A stretch of DNA of 64,000 nt from Agromyces sp. H17E-10 (GCF_022919715.1 NZ_CP095042.1:3472001-3536000); one strand, 5' to 3'. Shown: positions 24,235-34,848, counted from the first letter of the stretch. The notes: generated from the sequence alone by a model not told the origin. A program made the numbers and translations.

Positions 24235-25194
24235 GTGCTCGAGGCACTCGGACTCGACGAGGCGCACACCGCCGTGTATCGCTGCGTGCTGCAGCAGCGG
24301 GTGGCGTCGACTGCCGAGATCGCGGCGGCGCTCGGCATGTCGCTGCCGCGCGTGCGCTCCATCTCGAGCGAGCTCGAGGGACTGGGGCTGCTCGCCCGCC
24401 AGGCGTCGAACGCCGACCGGTTCGTGGCCTCGCCGCCGTCGATCTCGCTGCGACCGCTGCTGCTCGAACGCGAACGCGGCCTCACCCGGGCGCACGAGGC
24501 GCTCGCCGAACTGGGGGAGCTCTATCGGCGCTCCGCCGACCAGCGCACCGTCGCGGATGTCGTCGACGTCGTGGTCGGCGACGACGCGGTGCGCCAGCGC
24601 GTCGCGCAGCTGCAGGCCGCCTCGACCGAGCAGGTGCGGGCGCTCGTGCTGCACGAGGTCGCGCTCGTGAGCAACGACGAGAACGTCGAGGAGGATCGCG
24701 CGCTCGAACGCGGCGTGCGGTACCGCGTCATCGTCGAGAGCGGCGTGCTCGAGCGACCGGGCTGGCTCGCCGCGGCGCGCGAGATGACGCAGATCGGCGA
24801 GGAGATCCGGGTGCTGCCCTCGCTGCCCACGCGCATGTTCATCGCCGACGACCAGATGGCGCTCGTGCCGATGCGCTCCCAGGGCGACGACCAGGGATTC
24901 GGCGCACTCCTCATCCACCCGAGCGGCCTGCTCGACCTCGTGAGCGCGATCTTCGAGGAGTACTGGCGCAGCGCCACCGCGTTCCTGCCGGTGGCCGCGC
25001 CGCCGAGCGAGGAGGCCGTCGACCGCGACCTCATCCGCCTGCTGCTGCTCGGCGCGACCGACGCGGGCGCCGCGGCGCAGCTCGGCATCTCGCTGCGCAC
25101 GCTCCAGCGCCGCGTCTCGGAGCTCATGGAGACGGCGGGGGTCACCACCCGGATGCAGCTCGGGGCCGAGGCCGTGCGCCGGTCGTGGGTCTGA
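24235..25194 (+). CDS. TrmB-like/LuxR-tailed transcriptional regulator
   Basis: The 319-residue protein starts with a TrmB-type winged helix ([46 protein letters not shown]). It ends in a second helix-turn-helix resembling LuxR-type domains ([32 protein letters not shown]). The GTG at 24235 is preferred because GAGGAGG lies 5 nt upstream; an ATG at 24169 is also in frame. The intergenic region of 146 nt is shared with the divergent subtilase, so it probably controls that gene. The signal it senses is unknown. Confidence 0.75.
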   Translation: MLEALGLDEAHTAVYRCVLQQRVASTAEIAAALGMSLPRVRSISSELEGLGLLARQASNADRFVASPPSISLRPLLLERERGLTRAHEALAELGELYRRSADQRTVADVVDVVVGDDAVRQRVAQLQAASTEQVRALVLHEVALVSNDENVEEDRALERGVRYRVIVESGVLERPGWLAAAREMTQIGEEIRVLPSLPTRMFIADDQMALVPMRSQGDDQGFGALLIHPSGLLDLVSAIFEEYWRSATAFLPVAAPPSEEAVDRDLIRLLLLGATDAGAAAQLGISLRTLQRRVSELMETAGVTTRMQLGAEAVRRSWV

Positions 25195-25306
25195 ATGCGG
25201 TCGGATGCCGCGACCGGCGACGTCCGCGATGCCCCGCGCCGCTCCGATCGTCCGAGGGCGCCTGCGCGAGGCATCCGCGTCGCAGCCGACTAGGCTGGAG
25301 GGCGCC

Positions 25307-26416
25307 ATGCTGGAACTTGACCTGTCGCCCGAGATCTCGGCGCTCCGCGCCACCTTCAACGACATCCGCGCCGTCGTCGACGTCGATGCCCTCGAAGCCG
25401 ACATCGCCCGCCTCTCGGAGGCGGCCGGCGCCCCCGACCTGTGGGACGACACGGCGAACGCGCAGAAGGTGACGAGCGCGCTCAGCCATCGCCAGGCCGA
25501 GCTCAAGCGCATCACCGAGGTCGAGCAGCGGCTCGACGACCTCGACGTGCTCGTCGAGCTCGCGCTCGAGATGGACGACGAGGAGAGCGCGGCCGAGGCG
25601 CGCGCCGAGCTCGCCGCCCTGCAGAAGACGGTCGGCGACCTCGAGGTGCAGACCCTCCTCGACGGCGAGTACGACGATCGCGGCGCGGTCGTGACGATCC
25701 GGTCGGGCGCCGGCGGCGACGACGCGACCGACTTCGCCGAGATGCTCATGCGCATGTACCTGCGGTGGGCCGAGCGGCACAACTACCCGGTCAAGGTGCT
25801 CGACACCTCGTACGCCGAGGGGGCCGGCATCAAGTCGGCGACCTTCGAGATCGACGCCCCGTACGCCTACGGCACGCTCTCGGTCGAGGCGGGCACGCAC
25901 CGTCTCGCACGCATCAGCCCGTTCGGCGGCGCCGACAAGCGGCAGACGAGCTTCGCCGCGGTCGAGGTCATCCCGGTCATGGAGGAGGCGACCGAGGTCG
26001 ACGTGCCCGAGAACGACATCCGGGTCGACGTCTTCCGCTCCTCGGGCCCCGGCGGCCAGTCGGTCAACACGACCGACTCGGCGGTGCGCATCACGCACAT
26101 CCCGACGGGCATCGTCGTCTCGATGCAGAACGAGAAGTCGCAGATCCAGAACCGCGCCGCCGCCATGCGCGTGCTGCAGACCCGCCTCTTGCTGCTGAAG
26201 AAGGAGGAGGAGGCCGCCCAGAAGAAGGAGCTCGCAGGCACCATCACCGCGAGCTGGGGCGACCAGATGCGCTCCTACTTCCTCTACGGCCAGCAGCTCG
26301 TGAAGGACCTGCGCACGGGCTACGAGGTCGGCAACCCGGCGATCGTGTTCGACGGCGACCTCGACGGCCTCATCGCGGCCGGCATCAAGTGGCGCAAGCG
26401 CAAGGACGACGACTAA
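25307..26416 (+). CDS. prfB: Peptide chain release factor 2
   Basis: The 369-residue protein has the class I release factor GGQ motif ([20 protein letters not shown], about residues 240-260), the anticodon-like [13 protein letters not shown] region in the RF2 position, and the RF2-type N-terminal helical domain. RF2 reads UGA and UAA stops. Unlike Escherichia coli prfB there is no in-frame UGA near the start, so no programmed frameshift is needed. The ATG is preceded by GGAGGG. It ends in a 4-nt convergent overlap with the TetR gene. ftsEX, smpB and ssrA follow a few kb downstream, the usual actinobacterial order with an insertion. Confidence 0.97.
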   Translation: MLELDLSPEISALRATFNDIRAVVDVDALEADIARLSEAAGAPDLWDDTANAQKVTSALSHRQAELKRITEVEQRLDDLDVLVELALEMDDEESAAEARAELAALQKTVGDLEVQTLLDGEYDDRGAVVTIRSGAGGDDATDFAEMLMRMYLRWAERHNYPVKVLDTSYAEGAGIKSATFEIDAPYAYGTLSVEAGTHRLARISPFGGADKRQTSFAAVEVIPVMEEATEVDVPENDIRVDVFRSSGPGGQSVNTTDSAVRITHIPTGIVVSMQNEKSQIQNRAAAMRVLQTRLLLLKKEEEAAQKKELAGTITASWGDQMRSYFLYGQQLVKDLRTGYEVGNPAIVFDGDLDGLIAAGIKWRKRKDDD

Positions 26417-27123
26417 CGCGACGCGGCGTCGCCCTCGCGCTCGTCGTGCCCGCCGTCGGCGAGCATCGCGCGGAGTCCGGCGACCAGGGCGGCGACGCCC
26501 AGTTCGAAGGTGCGGTCTGCGGCCGGGATGCCTCGGGCCGCCGCATCGGCCGCACGTCGGGCTTCGGCGCGGCTGAAGTGCGGTGCGCTCGGCGCGGCGT
26601 CGCCCGGTGACATGATGTCGGCCGGCGCGAGCGAGTCGAGCGCCGACCCGATGATGAACGACTCGAGCGCGACGAGCGCGTCGACCGCACGATCGGCACG
26701 CCAGCCCTCGCGCAGCAGTCGCGCGACGATCGTCTCGTAGTTCGCCACTGAGCGCGTCTGGCCGTCGATCGCCGTCGTGGCGAGCAGGGCGATGCCCGCG
26801 GGGTTGGCGGCGAACGCGTCGCGATACGACCTGGCCCAGCGCAGCACGGCCTCGTCGAGGGGCGTGGAGGCGTCGTCGAAGCCCGCGACGTCGAGCAGTT
26901 CGGCGATGCGCCCGCGCATCGCGCGCACGACGTCGGCCTTGCCGCGGAAGTAGTGGTAGAGCGCCGGCGGGTGCACCGACAGCGAGCGGGCGAGCGCGGC
27001 CATCGTGAACCCCTCGGGCCCGGCCGTCTTCGCGAGCGCGAACGCGGCGTCGACGATCTGCTCGGCGCTCAGCACGGGCGTGCGGGGGCGGCCTGCGGTG
27101 CGTTTCGTCGGGGTCGGGCTCAC
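26413..27123 (-). CDS. TetR family transcriptional regulator
   Basis: The 236-residue protein has the TetR N-terminal helix-turn-helix ([42 protein letters not shown]) and a helical C-terminal ligand domain of the TetR_C_33-like kind. It is divergent from the amidohydrolase gene across a 136-nt gap holding an AT-rich palindrome, and is most likely its repressor. Its stop overlaps that of prfB by 4 nt on the other strand. Confidence 0.88.
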   Translation of the reverse strand: MSPTPTKRTAGRPRTPVLSAEQIVDAAFALAKTAGPEGFTMAALARSLSVHPPALYHYFRGKADVVRAMRGRIAELLDVAGFDDASTPLDEAVLRWARSYRDAFAANPAGIALLATTAIDGQTRSVANYETIVARLLREGWRADRAVDALVALESFIIGSALDSLAPADIMSPGDAAPSAPHFSRAEARRAADAAARGIPAADRTFELGVAALVAGLRAMLADGGHDEREGDAASR

Positions 27124-27198
27124 GGGCTCCTCGGGTTCGTTCGTTCGTCGTGGGTCGTCGATTTGTTCGCGCGCGTCGGGCGGAGTAACGTGTGCCCG

Positions 27199-27217
27199 AA
27201 TTTAATCACGTTAAATT
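27199..27217. promoter_or_regulatory. TetR operator
   Basis: AATTTAA-N5-TTAAATT is a perfect inverted repeat and strikingly AT-rich for this genome. It is centred between the divergent TetR and amidohydrolase genes, 42 nt from the latter's start. Confidence 0.7.
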
Positions 27218-27259
27218 GCGCAGCCGGCCAACGAGGGCGACGGCGCGGAAACGAGCAGC

Positions 27260-28924
27260 ATGCAGCGCATCTTCGCCGACACCATTCTCGTCGGTGCCCG
27301 GGTCATCACGATGAATCCGCGCCAGCCGGTCGCCGAGGCGATCGCGATCCGGGGCGGCCGCATCCTCGCCGTCGGCGACGCCGCGACCCTCGCCGAGTTC
27401 CGCGGCTCGGCGACGGTCGTCGAGGACCTCCACGGCGCCTCGGTGACACCCGGGCTGATCGACGCGCACATGCACCCGATCCAGGGCGTCGAGCTCGCCG
27501 TCGGCATCGACTTCGGGGGAGTGCGCGAGCCCGAGCGATTCCTCGAACTGCTCCGCACCGAGGCGTCGCGCGTGGCCGACGGCGCGGCGGGCGGCTGGGT
27601 GCGCGGCTGGAACATCGACTACGACGTGTTCGCGACCCTGCCGATGACGGCCGCTGCGATCGACGAGGCGACCGCCGGCGCCCCGGCGTTCCTGCTGTTC
27701 TTCGACGGGCACACCGCCCTCGCCAATACCGAGGCGCTGCGCCGGTCGGGCATCACGGGCGCCCGCACCTTCGGCGACACCTCCGAGATCGTCGTCGACG
27801 AGGCGGGCCGCCCGACGGGCGCGCTCCGCGAGGACTCGGCCTTCGACATCGTGCTGCGTACCGCTCCGGAGTACACCCGCGAGGAGACGCTCGAACGGGT
27901 TCGCGAGATCCTCGGCGGGCTCACCTCGTCGGGCATCACGGGCGGCTGCATCATGGACGGTAACCCCGGCACCCTCGACCTCCTCGACGAACTCGACGGC
28001 GAGGCATCCGCGGCGCCCGGCGACCCCGACGCGCGCAGCCTCCTGCCCGTGCGCATCGTCTCGGCGATGGCGCACAACCCCGGCTACGACGAGGAGCGCA
28101 CGCAGCATCAGCTGGCCCAGCGCGACCGGCGCGGCCGGCGTTGGCGCGGCGGGCTCGTGAAGCTCTTCAACGACGGCGTCATCGACACGGGCACGGCCTG
28201 GCTCTACGAGCCCGACACGCACGGCGAGGGACTGCACTCGTTCTGGACCGACCCCGACGAGTTCGAGCGCGTCGTCGCCCGCTACAGCGAGGCGGGCTTC
28301 CAGATCGCGACCCACGCCATCGGCGACCGGGCCATCGGCACCACGATCGACGCCTACCTCAAGGCGGGCGTGCAGTCGGCGCAGGGCGCGCCGCATCGCA
28401 TCGAGCACCTCGAGCTGCTCGCCGACCGCGACCTCGCCCGCCTCGCCCAGACCGGCATCACCGCGTCGGTGCAGCCGCTGCACATGCAGTGGCGCAAGGC
28501 CGACGGCTCCGACTTCTGGGCTGAACGGCTCGGGCCCGATCGCGCCGCGCTCGGCTGGCGCGTGCGCGACCTGGTCGACGCCGGTGCGCCCGTCGCGCTC
28601 GGCTCCGACTGGCCGGTCGCGCAGACCGACGCGCGCATCGGCCTCGCCTGGGCGCGCCTGCGCCGCGAGCCCGGCAACCCCGACGCCCCGGTGTTCGAGC
28701 CCGACCAGGTGCTCACGCCGTACGAGGCCCTACAGGGCTACACCGTCTGGGCGGCGCTCGCCCAGGGCGACCACGACCTCGGCGTCATCGCGCCCGGGTA
28801 CCGCGCCGACCTCGTCGTCTGGGCCGACAGCCCGCTCGACGTCGGGGCCGACGAACTGCTCGACCTCCCCGTCGTGACGACGATCGTCGACGGGCGACCC
28901 CTGACCGCGGCCCCCGCCGCCTGA
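27260..28924 (+). CDS. YtcJ-like metal-dependent amidohydrolase
   Basis: The 554-residue protein has the amidohydrolase fold: TPGLIDAHMHP (the HxH metal site), GLVKLFNDGVIDTGT, FQIATHAIGDRAI, HRIEHLELL and GSDWPV (the metal-binding Asp). It matches the YtcJ/Amidohydro_3 branch, whose members deacylate or hydrolyse C-N bonds of varied small molecules. No signal peptide is seen, so it is cytosolic. It begins an operon with the antiporter-like gene 23 nt downstream and is controlled from the AATTTAA operator. The substrate is probably imported or exchanged by that transporter; this is inference. Confidence 0.85.
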   Translation: MQRIFADTILVGARVITMNPRQPVAEAIAIRGGRILAVGDAATLAEFRGSATVVEDLHGASVTPGLIDAHMHPIQGVELAVGIDFGGVREPERFLELLRTEASRVADGAAGGWVRGWNIDYDVFATLPMTAAAIDEATAGAPAFLLFFDGHTALANTEALRRSGITGARTFGDTSEIVVDEAGRPTGALREDSAFDIVLRTAPEYTREETLERVREILGGLTSSGITGGCIMDGNPGTLDLLDELDGEASAAPGDPDARSLLPVRIVSAMAHNPGYDEERTQHQLAQRDRRGRRWRGGLVKLFNDGVIDTGTAWLYEPDTHGEGLHSFWTDPDEFERVVARYSEAGFQIATHAIGDRAIGTTIDAYLKAGVQSAQGAPHRIEHLELLADRDLARLAQTGITASVQPLHMQWRKADGSDFWAERLGPDRAALGWRVRDLVDAGAPVALGSDWPVAQTDARIGLAWARLRREPGNPDAPVFEPDQVLTPYEALQGYTVWAALAQGDHDLGVIAPGYRADLVVWADSPLDVGADELLDLPVVTTIVDGRPLTAAPAA

Positions 28925-28947
28925 CCCCCTTCGAATCCGAGGCAACC

Positions 28948-30408
28948 ATGCAAGACGTCGGCGCGCTCGCGCTCCTCCCCGTCGTCACCATCCTGCTCGT
29001 CGCGGTGCTCACGCGACGCACCCTCTTCGCCATGCTCTGCGGCACCGTCGTCGGTGCCGTGCTGCTCGGCGGCTGGGGCTTCTTCGACTCCTGGATCGGC
29101 TACTTCGGCACCGCGATGGCCGACGAGACGCTGCAGTGGCTCATGCTCGTCGTCGTGCTCTTCGGCATCCTGATCACGCTCTTCGAGCGGTCGGGTGCGG
29201 TGCGCGAGTTCGCCGCGTGGGCCGAGCGCTTCGTCAACTCGCGGCGCAAGTCGACCGTGCTGAGCTTCCTGCTCAGCATCGTGCTGTTCGTCGACGACTA
29301 CCTCAACGTGCTCACCGTCGGCACGTCGATGAAGGGCGTGACCGACCGCTACCGGGTGCCGCGCACCGAGCTCGGCACGATCATGAAGATGACCGCCGCG
29401 CCGATCGCCGTCGTCGTGCCGTTCTCGACGTGGGCGCTGTTCTTCGCGGGCCTCCTCGAGGCGCAGGGAGTCACGGTCGACGGCTCGGGCTTCGGCGCCT
29501 ACCTGCAGGCGATCCCGTTCATCTTCTTCGGCTGGATCGCGCTCGTCATCGCCGCGCTCGTCGCATTCGGGGTGTTCCCGCGCCTCGGTGCGCTCAAGAA
29601 GGACGCCAAGCGCGCCGACGAGACGGGCGACGTCTTCCCGGCCGGAACGACCGAGGAGGAGCGCCTCGCCGAAGGCGCACTGCCGGCGGTCGCCGAGGTG
29701 GGCGAGTTCGCCGCCGCCGGCGACGGGGCCGAGCGCGCCGTGTCGGCAGCGCCCGTCGCGGTCGCCACCCGGGCACCGGAGATCGCGAAGCCGCGCCCGT
29801 GGAACTTCCTCGTGCCGATCGCCGTGATGATCGCCGTCACGATCTTCACCGAGGTCGACGTGCTGAAGGGCACGGTCGCCGCCCTCGTCGTCGCGATCGT
29901 CATGTACACGGTGCAGCGTCGCCTCGACATCAAGGCCGTCTTCGATGCCGCGTTCGACGGCGTCGGCAGCATGCTGTTCGTCATCGTGCTCACCGCGCTC
30001 GCGTTCATGGTGCAGCACATGAACATCGACCTGAAGCTCGCCGACTTCGTGATCGCCTCGACCGAGCCCGTCATGATCGGCGCGCTGCTGCCCGCCATGG
30101 TGTTCCTCGTGTGCGGCGTGTACGCCTACGCGACCGGGTCGTTCTGGGACCTGGCCGCGGTCATCACGCCGATCGTGATCCCGCTCGCGCTCGCGATGGA
30201 CGTGAATCCGATCATCGCCGGTGCCGCCGTGTTCTCGGGCGCCGCCCTCGGGTCGACCACGTGCCTCTACGGCGACGGCATCATCCTCGCGTCGCGCTCG
30301 ACCGGCATCAAGCCGCTCAACCTCATGACGGCGATCCTGCCGTACGCGGCGATCGCGGCCGCACTGAGCCTCGTCGGCTACCTCGTCGTCGGGTTCCTCG
30401 GGCTCTGA
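28948..30408 (+). CDS. NhaC-type Na+/H+ antiporter or antiporter-like carrier
   Basis: The 486-residue protein has about eleven hydrophobic segments and the NhaC family pattern [44 protein letters not shown], and [16 protein letters not shown]. NhaC-family members include sodium/proton antiporters and amino- or organic-acid antiporters (for example malate/lactate exchangers). A central, poorly conserved cytoplasmic loop of ~70 residues follows TM5. It is co-transcribed with the amidohydrolase (23-nt gap) and followed by a terminator. The pairing with a catabolic hydrolase favours substrate exchange rather than pure sodium homeostasis. Confidence 0.8.
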   Translation: MQDVGALALLPVVTILLVAVLTRRTLFAMLCGTVVGAVLLGGWGFFDSWIGYFGTAMADETLQWLMLVVVLFGILITLFERSGAVREFAAWAERFVNSRRKSTVLSFLLSIVLFVDDYLNVLTVGTSMKGVTDRYRVPRTELGTIMKMTAAPIAVVVPFSTWALFFAGLLEAQGVTVDGSGFGAYLQAIPFIFFGWIALVIAALVAFGVFPRLGALKKDAKRADETGDVFPAGTTEEERLAEGALPAVAEVGEFAAAGDGAERAVSAAPVAVATRAPEIAKPRPWNFLVPIAVMIAVTIFTEVDVLKGTVAALVVAIVMYTVQRRLDIKAVFDAAFDGVGSMLFVIVLTALAFMVQHMNIDLKLADFVIASTEPVMIGALLPAMVFLVCGVYAYATGSFWDLAAVITPIVIPLALAMDVNPIIAGAAVFSGAALGSTTCLYGDGIILASRSTGIKPLNLMTAILPYAAIAAALSLVGYLVVGFLGL

Positions 30409-30429
30409 CCGGGCCGGTCGTCCCGATCG

Positions 30430-30471
30430 AGTGGGCGGCGGCACCGAATTCCGGTGTCGCTGCCCACTTTT
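30430..30471 (+). terminator. Intrinsic terminator after the antiporter gene
   Basis: AGTGGGC pairs with GCCCACT around an inner CACCG/CGGTG stem and is followed by TTTT. It starts 22 nt after the stop at 30408. Confidence 0.65.
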
Positions 30472-30499
30472 GCGTGCGCCCTGCCTAGGCTCGAACACG

Positions 30500-31729
30500 A
30501 TGATCCGCTTCGACTCCGTCACCAAGTCCTACCCCGGTCAATCGAGGCCCGCCCTGAACGACATCGGGGTCGAGATCCTGCGGGGCGAGTTCGTGTTCCT
30601 CGTCGGCGCCTCGGGCTCGGGCAAGTCGAGCTTCCTCCGGTTGATCCTCAAGGAGGAGAAGCCGACGAAGGGCAAGATCCACGTGCTCGGGCAGGACCTG
30701 GGCAAGATCTCGACCCGCAAGGTGCCGTACTTCCGTCGCGATCTCGGCGTCGTGTTCCAGGACTTCCGCCTGCTGCCGAACAAGACGGTCTTCGAGAACG
30801 TCGCGTTCACGCTGCGGGTCATCGGAAAGTCGCGCGGCTTCGTGCAATCGGCCGTGCCCGAGACGCTCAAGCTCGTCGGGCTCGACGGCAAGGCGAAGCG
30901 CATGCCGCACGAGCTCTCGGGCGGCGAGCAGCAGCGCGTCGCGATCGCGCGCGCGATCGTCAACAAGCCGCAGATCCTGCTCGCCGACGAGCCCACGGGC
31001 AACCTCGACCCCGTCACGAGCGCGGGCATCATGACGCTCCTCGAACGCATCAACGCGGGTGGCACGACGGTCGTCATGGCCACGCACGAGGCGGGCATCG
31101 TGGATCAGATGCGCCGCCGCGTCATCGAGCTGTCGGCGGGCGACATCGTGCGCGACGAGCGCAGCGCCGGCTACGACGGCCAGACGGTGCGCGACGTCGA
31201 CTACGTGCCCGAGCAGGGCGAGCCGGTTCAGGATGTCGCGACCGACGCCGAGCGCGTGGCCGCCGCGGTTCCGCCCGCGGAGGCAGCCGCAGCCGCCGGC
31301 ACCGCAACCGCTCCCGCTGCCGCTGCGACCAAGCCCGCGAAGGCGGCGAAGCCCGCCAAGGCGGCGAAGCCGTCGAAGGGCGCGAAGGCCGACCCGGTCG
31401 AAGACGCACCTGCGGCGCCCCCGGTCGCTCCCGCGCCCACGATGTCGGCCACCACCGCGGCCGCCCCCAAGGTCACGGCCGAGGTCATGCGCGACGCCGA
31501 ACCCCTCTACGTCGAGCCCGAGGCGACCGACGAGGTCACCGAGGCCGCCGCCGAGATCACGAAGGCCGCGACCGGCGCCATCGAGGTCGACCCCGAGAAG
31601 CTCGTGCCGAAGGAGAAGCCCGACGCCGAGGCTTCCGCCCCCATGACGCTCGCCGAACGGCTCGGGCTCAGGGCACCGGGAGGCCCCCGGGAAGGCGACG
31701 CCGACCAGGAAGTGGGGCCCACCAAATGA
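30500..31729 (+). CDS. ftsE: Cell division ATP-binding protein FtsE with long C-terminal extension
   Basis: Residues 1-225 are a standard FtsE ABC ATPase: Walker [12 protein letters not shown]-loop VVFQDFRLL, signature [16 protein letters not shown], Walker [13 protein letters not shown] and the H-loop MATHEAG. FtsE with FtsX activates peptidoglycan hydrolases at the septum. The remaining ~180 residues are Ala/Pro/Lys/Glu-rich, without a fold I recognise, and are absent from FtsE of most bacteria. The end [19 protein letters not shown] looks more ordered. A TAGGCT box lies 8 nt before the ATG. The stop overlaps the ftsX ATG by 4 nt. Confidence 0.95.
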   Translation: MIRFDSVTKSYPGQSRPALNDIGVEILRGEFVFLVGASGSGKSSFLRLILKEEKPTKGKIHVLGQDLGKISTRKVPYFRRDLGVVFQDFRLLPNKTVFENVAFTLRVIGKSRGFVQSAVPETLKLVGLDGKAKRMPHELSGGEQQRVAIARAIVNKPQILLADEPTGNLDPVTSAGIMTLLERINAGGTTVVMATHEAGIVDQMRRRVIELSAGDIVRDERSAGYDGQTVRDVDYVPEQGEPVQDVATDAERVAAAVPPAEAAAAAGTATAPAAAATKPAKAAKPAKAAKPSKGAKADPVEDAPAAPPVAPAPTMSATTAAAPKVTAEVMRDAEPLYVEPEATDEVTEAAAEITKAATGAIEVDPEKLVPKEKPDAEASAPMTLAERLGLRAPGGPREGDADQEVGPTK

Positions 31730-32637
31730 GGTTCGGTCTCGTCCTGCGCGAGGCGGCCAACGGTCTGCGGCGCAACATCACGATGGTCATCTCCGTCGTG
31801 CTCGTCACGTTCATCTCCCTCACGTTCGTCGGCACGGCCGCGCTCATGCAGCTGCAGATCGCCCAGATGAAGGGCTTCTGGTACGACCGTGCGCAGGTCG
31901 CGGTGTACCTGTGCACGTCGATGTCGACGGCTGCGGGATGCACCGACGGAGAGGCCACCGAGGAGCAGAAGGCCGCCGTCGAGGCGCAGCTGAAGTCCGA
32001 CACGCTCAAGCCGTTCATCGACGAGTTCTACTTCGAGGACCACGAGCAGGCGTACGAGAACTTCCAGAAGCAGTTCGAGGGCACGCCGTCGGCCGACTAC
32101 GTGACACCCGACGTGCTGCCCGAGGCGTTCTGGGTCAACCTCATCGACCCGTCGCAGTCCGACGTCATCGTCGAGAGCCTCGCCGGAATGCCGGGGGTCG
32201 AGCAGGTGGTCGACCAACGCAAGTACCTCGATCCGATCTTCGACGCGCTCAACGCGGCGAGCTACACGGCGATCGCGATCGCGGCGATCATGCTCGTCGC
32301 GGCGGCGCTGCTCATCGCGACGACGATCCGGCTGTCGGCGTTCTCGCGACGGCGCGAGCTCGGCATCATGCGGCTCGTCGGCGCCTCGAACCGGTTCATC
32401 CAGACACCGTTCGTGCTCGAGGGCGTGTTCGCGGGACTCGTCGGGTCGTTGCTCGCCGGGGGTGCGGTCGTCGCGATCGTCATCTTCTTCGTGCAGGGGT
32501 ACCTCGCGAAGAACCTGTCGCTCACGTTCGTCGACACGAGCGACGCGCTGCTCGTCGTACCCCTGCTCGTGGTGGTCGGCGTGCTGCTCGCGGCGGTCTC
32601 GGCGGGCATCGCGATCAGGCGCTACCTGCGGGTCTGA
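31726..32637 (+). CDS. ftsX: Cell division permease FtsX
   Basis: The 303-residue protein has the FtsX layout: a cytoplasmic start [18 protein letters not shown]1 ([16 protein letters not shown]), a periplasmic domain of ~140 residues with [10 protein letters not shown] and [11 protein letters not shown], then TM2-TM4 with [19 protein letters not shown] and the coupling helix to FtsE. It forms the membrane half of the FtsEX complex that opens cell-wall hydrolases. The extracellular loop carries two cysteines (YLCTS, AAGCTDG), possibly a disulfide. ATGA overlap with ftsE shows translational coupling. Confidence 0.95.
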   Translation: MRFGLVLREAANGLRRNITMVISVVLVTFISLTFVGTAALMQLQIAQMKGFWYDRAQVAVYLCTSMSTAAGCTDGEATEEQKAAVEAQLKSDTLKPFIDEFYFEDHEQAYENFQKQFEGTPSADYVTPDVLPEAFWVNLIDPSQSDVIVESLAGMPGVEQVVDQRKYLDPIFDALNAASYTAIAIAAIMLVAAALLIATTIRLSAFSRRRELGIMRLVGASNRFIQTPFVLEGVFAGLVGSLLAGGAVVAIVIFFVQGYLAKNLSLTFVDTSDALLVVPLLVVVGVLLAAVSAGIAIRRYLRV

Positions 32638-32687
32638 GCGTCGCGCGCGCAACGCATCGGTCGGGTGGCCTGCCCGTCGTGATCGGA

Positions 32688-32693
32688 TAGACT
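32688..32693 (+). promoter_or_regulatory. Putative -10 box for smpB
   Basis: TAGACT lies 66 nt upstream of the smpB start. Confidence 0.35.
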
Positions 32694-32759
32694 GAACGGC
32701 TCGCCCGGCGTCGCCGGGCGGCATCCGTCATCGTCAGCTCGATTCGCAAGGAGATCGCC

Positions 32760-33236
32760 GTGCCCAGGGAACGCGGACAGAAGGTCGTCGCGACCAACCG
32801 CAAGGCGCGGCACGAATACCTCATCGAGGACACGTACGAGGCCGGCCTCGTGCTGCAGGGCACCGAAGTGAAGTCGCTGCGCGAGGGGCGTGCGTCGCTC
32901 GTCGACGGCTACGCGTTCATCGACGGCGGCGAGATGTGGCTCGACGCGGTGCACATCCCCGAGTACACCGAGGGCACGTGGAACAACCACGCACCCCGGC
33001 GCAAGCGCAAGCTGCTGCTGCACAAGCAGGAGATCGTGAAGATCAGCCACCGCATCAAGGACGGCGGGTACACCCTCATCCCGCTGTCGATCTACTTCAG
33101 CGACGGCCGGGCGAAGGTCGAGCTCGCGATCGCCCGAGGCAAGCGCGAGTACGACAAGCGCCAGGCGCTGCGCGAGCGGCAGGACAAGCGCGAGGCCGAC
33201 CGCGCGATGTCGAGCCGGCGGCACCTGGGGGAGTGA
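32760..33236 (+). CDS. smpB: SsrA-binding protein SmpB
   Basis: The 158-residue protein matches SmpB throughout: [60 protein letters not shown] and the basic tail [19 protein letters not shown]. SmpB binds tmRNA and delivers it to stalled ribosomes; the tmRNA gene itself is at 34874. The start is a GTG with AAGGAG 6 nt upstream. It follows ftsX by 122 nt with its own -10-like TAGACT. Confidence 0.97.
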   Translation: MPRERGQKVVATNRKARHEYLIEDTYEAGLVLQGTEVKSLREGRASLVDGYAFIDGGEMWLDAVHIPEYTEGTWNNHAPRRKRKLLLHKQEIVKISHRIKDGGYTLIPLSIYFSDGRAKVELAIARGKREYDKRQALRERQDKREADRAMSSRRHLGE

Positions 33237-33276
33237 GGCTGGGCGCCCGCTGAGCGGGCGGCTCGGTCGTGCGGAG

Positions 33277-33282
33277 TAGGCT
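33277..33282 (+). promoter_or_regulatory. Putative -10 box, leaderless
   Basis: TAGGCT lies 7 nt before the ATG at 33290. Confidence 0.4.
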
Positions 33283-33289
33283 CGTCGCG

Positions 33290-34027
33290 ATGAAGACGTC
33301 GATGCGCATCCCCGTTCCCGGCACGTACAACTTCCGCGACGTCGGCGGCCTGCCGGCACGCACGGGGGTCGTGCGCGGGGGCGTGCTCTACCGCTCCGAC
33401 GGGCTGTTCCGGCTCGGTGACGACGGCAGGGCCGAGCTGCGCGACCTCGGCGTCGGCATCGTCATCGACCTGCGCGACGACAACGAGGCGCGCTCGATGC
33501 CCGACGACCTCGACGGGCTCGACGTCGAGGTGCTGCGCCTGCCCGTTTTCGAGGGGTCGGGCGCGTCGCAGGGCATGGCCGGCATCTCGCTCGAGGCGCT
33601 CTACGACCGCATCGTGACCCAGCATGCGAGCGTCGTGGTGTCGGCGCTCCGCGAGATCGCGAGCGCCGGCGATCGCTCGGTGATCGTGCACTGCACGGCC
33701 GGCAAGGATCGCACCGGCGTCGTGGTGGCGCTCGCGCTCCTCGCGGTCGGCGTCGATCGCGAAGCCGTCGTCGACGACTACGCGCAGACCGAGTCGAACC
33801 TCGCCGGGGAGTGGCTCGAAGGCATGGTCGCCGTCGTCTCGAAGTACGGCGTGCCCGACACCCCCGAACTGCGCACGCTCATGGGCGGCAGCCCGCGTGA
33901 GGCGATCGAAGGCGTGCTCGACACCATCGAGCGGGCGCACGGATCGGTGCGCGAGTACCTGCTCGCGTCGGGACTCCACCTCGGCGACCTCGCGGCGCTC
34001 GAACGGCTGCTCATCGTCGCCGACTGA
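33290..34027 (+). CDS. Tyrosine-protein phosphatase (PtpB-like)
   Basis: The 245-residue protein has the phosphatase loop HCTAGKDRTGV (Cys-x5-Arg) at about residue 140, preceded by NFRDVGG and GVLYRSDGLFRL, the pattern of the MptpB/triple-specificity group (Y_phosphatase3). These act on phosphotyrosine, phosphoserine or phosphoinositides. There is no signal peptide. A leaderless -10 box TAGGCT sits 7 nt before the ATG. Its stop is 10 nt from the stop of the convergent SIMPL-domain gene. Confidence 0.88.
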   Translation: MKTSMRIPVPGTYNFRDVGGLPARTGVVRGGVLYRSDGLFRLGDDGRAELRDLGVGIVIDLRDDNEARSMPDDLDGLDVEVLRLPVFEGSGASQGMAGISLEALYDRIVTQHASVVVSALREIASAGDRSVIVHCTAGKDRTGVVVALALLAVGVDREAVVDDYAQTESNLAGEWLEGMVAVVSKYGVPDTPELRTLMGGSPREAIEGVLDTIERAHGSVREYLLASGLHLGDLAALERLLIVAD

Positions 34028-34036
34028 GCGGCTCGC

Positions 34037-34711
34037 TCAGGCCGATTCGGCGTGGAACCTCGCGTCGACGGACGCCTCGACCACGAGCTCGGCGGGCGCG
34101 AACTCCGTGCCCGCGCCGTCGGCGCCGCCGCCATCGAACGAGGCCATGGCGAGCTTCATGCCGACGCGCGGTGCCGGCGGTGCCGGCTGCGCCGTGAGCA
34201 GCCCCGTGTCGGCGAGCTCGACGGGCGTCGGCGTGCCGAGCCCGAGCGCCGAGGCGTAGACGCGGGCCTTCGCGACCGCATCGGCGACGGCGGCCCGCTG
34301 CGCCAGCTCCTGCACCCGACGGCGCGTCGGTTCGGTGAGGCGCCAGTCGACGCCGTTGAGGTCGACGCCCTCCGCGTCGGCCACGCGGCTGACCCACTCG
34401 CCGAGCCGGTCGAGGTCGGTGAACACGATCTCGATCTCCGAACTCGTCTGGTGCACGAGCGGCAGCTGCCTGCCCTCGTTGTTCCACGGTCGATGCGACC
34501 AGATCCGCAACTGCCCCGCCGCCCAGCTGTCGAGTGCACCGGCCGCGTCGAGGTCGCGGATCTCGGCGATGACCCGCTCGCGCAGCTGCGCCGTGCGCGC
34601 GAGCGCCGTGTCGCGTTCGGGCTCGGAGACGCCCACCGTCAGGGTCACGGCGGCGAGCTCGGGGTCGGTGCGTTCCTCGGCGTTGCCGCGAACGGCGATG
34701 ACAGTGGCCAT
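34037..34711 (-). CDS. SIMPL domain-containing protein
   Basis: The 224-residue protein starts TVIAVRGNAEERTDPELAAVTLTVG and contains AVADAVAKARVYASALGLG and a beta-rich end, the SIMPL (DUF541) pattern. SIMPL proteins are mostly periplasmic and of unclear function, but this one has no signal peptide. GGAGG precedes the ATG at 34711 by 4 nt, which decides the start over upstream in-frame codons. Confidence 0.8.
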   Translation of the reverse strand: MATVIAVRGNAEERTDPELAAVTLTVGVSEPERDTALARTAQLRERVIAEIRDLDAAGALDSWAAGQLRIWSHRPWNNEGRQLPLVHQTSSEIEIVFTDLDRLGEWVSRVADAEGVDLNGVDWRLTEPTRRRVQELAQRAAVADAVAKARVYASALGLGTPTPVELADTGLLTAQPAPPAPRVGMKLAMASFDGGGADGAGTEFAPAELVVEASVDARFHAESA

Positions 34712-34780
34712 GGGTCCTCCACGAGGCATCCGCTCATGATCGAAGCCCGGACGGGAATGGCGGAGCGGCGGCGCCTGTTC

Positions 34781-34786
34781 TAGACT
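34781..34786 (+). promoter_or_regulatory. Putative -10 box upstream of ssrA
   Basis: TAGACT lies about 88 nt upstream of the mature tmRNA 5' end, which would leave a processed 5' leader containing the hairpin at 34849-34868. Confidence 0.3.
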
Positions 34787-34848
34787 GTAAGGCCGCGCAC
34801 CGTCACAGGGGCGCGACTCTTGGAAACTCCACAGCGTACGACAACGGC

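Noticed and set aside
25307..25400. Programmed frameshift in prfB
   Set aside because: No in-frame UGA near codon 25; the frame is continuous.
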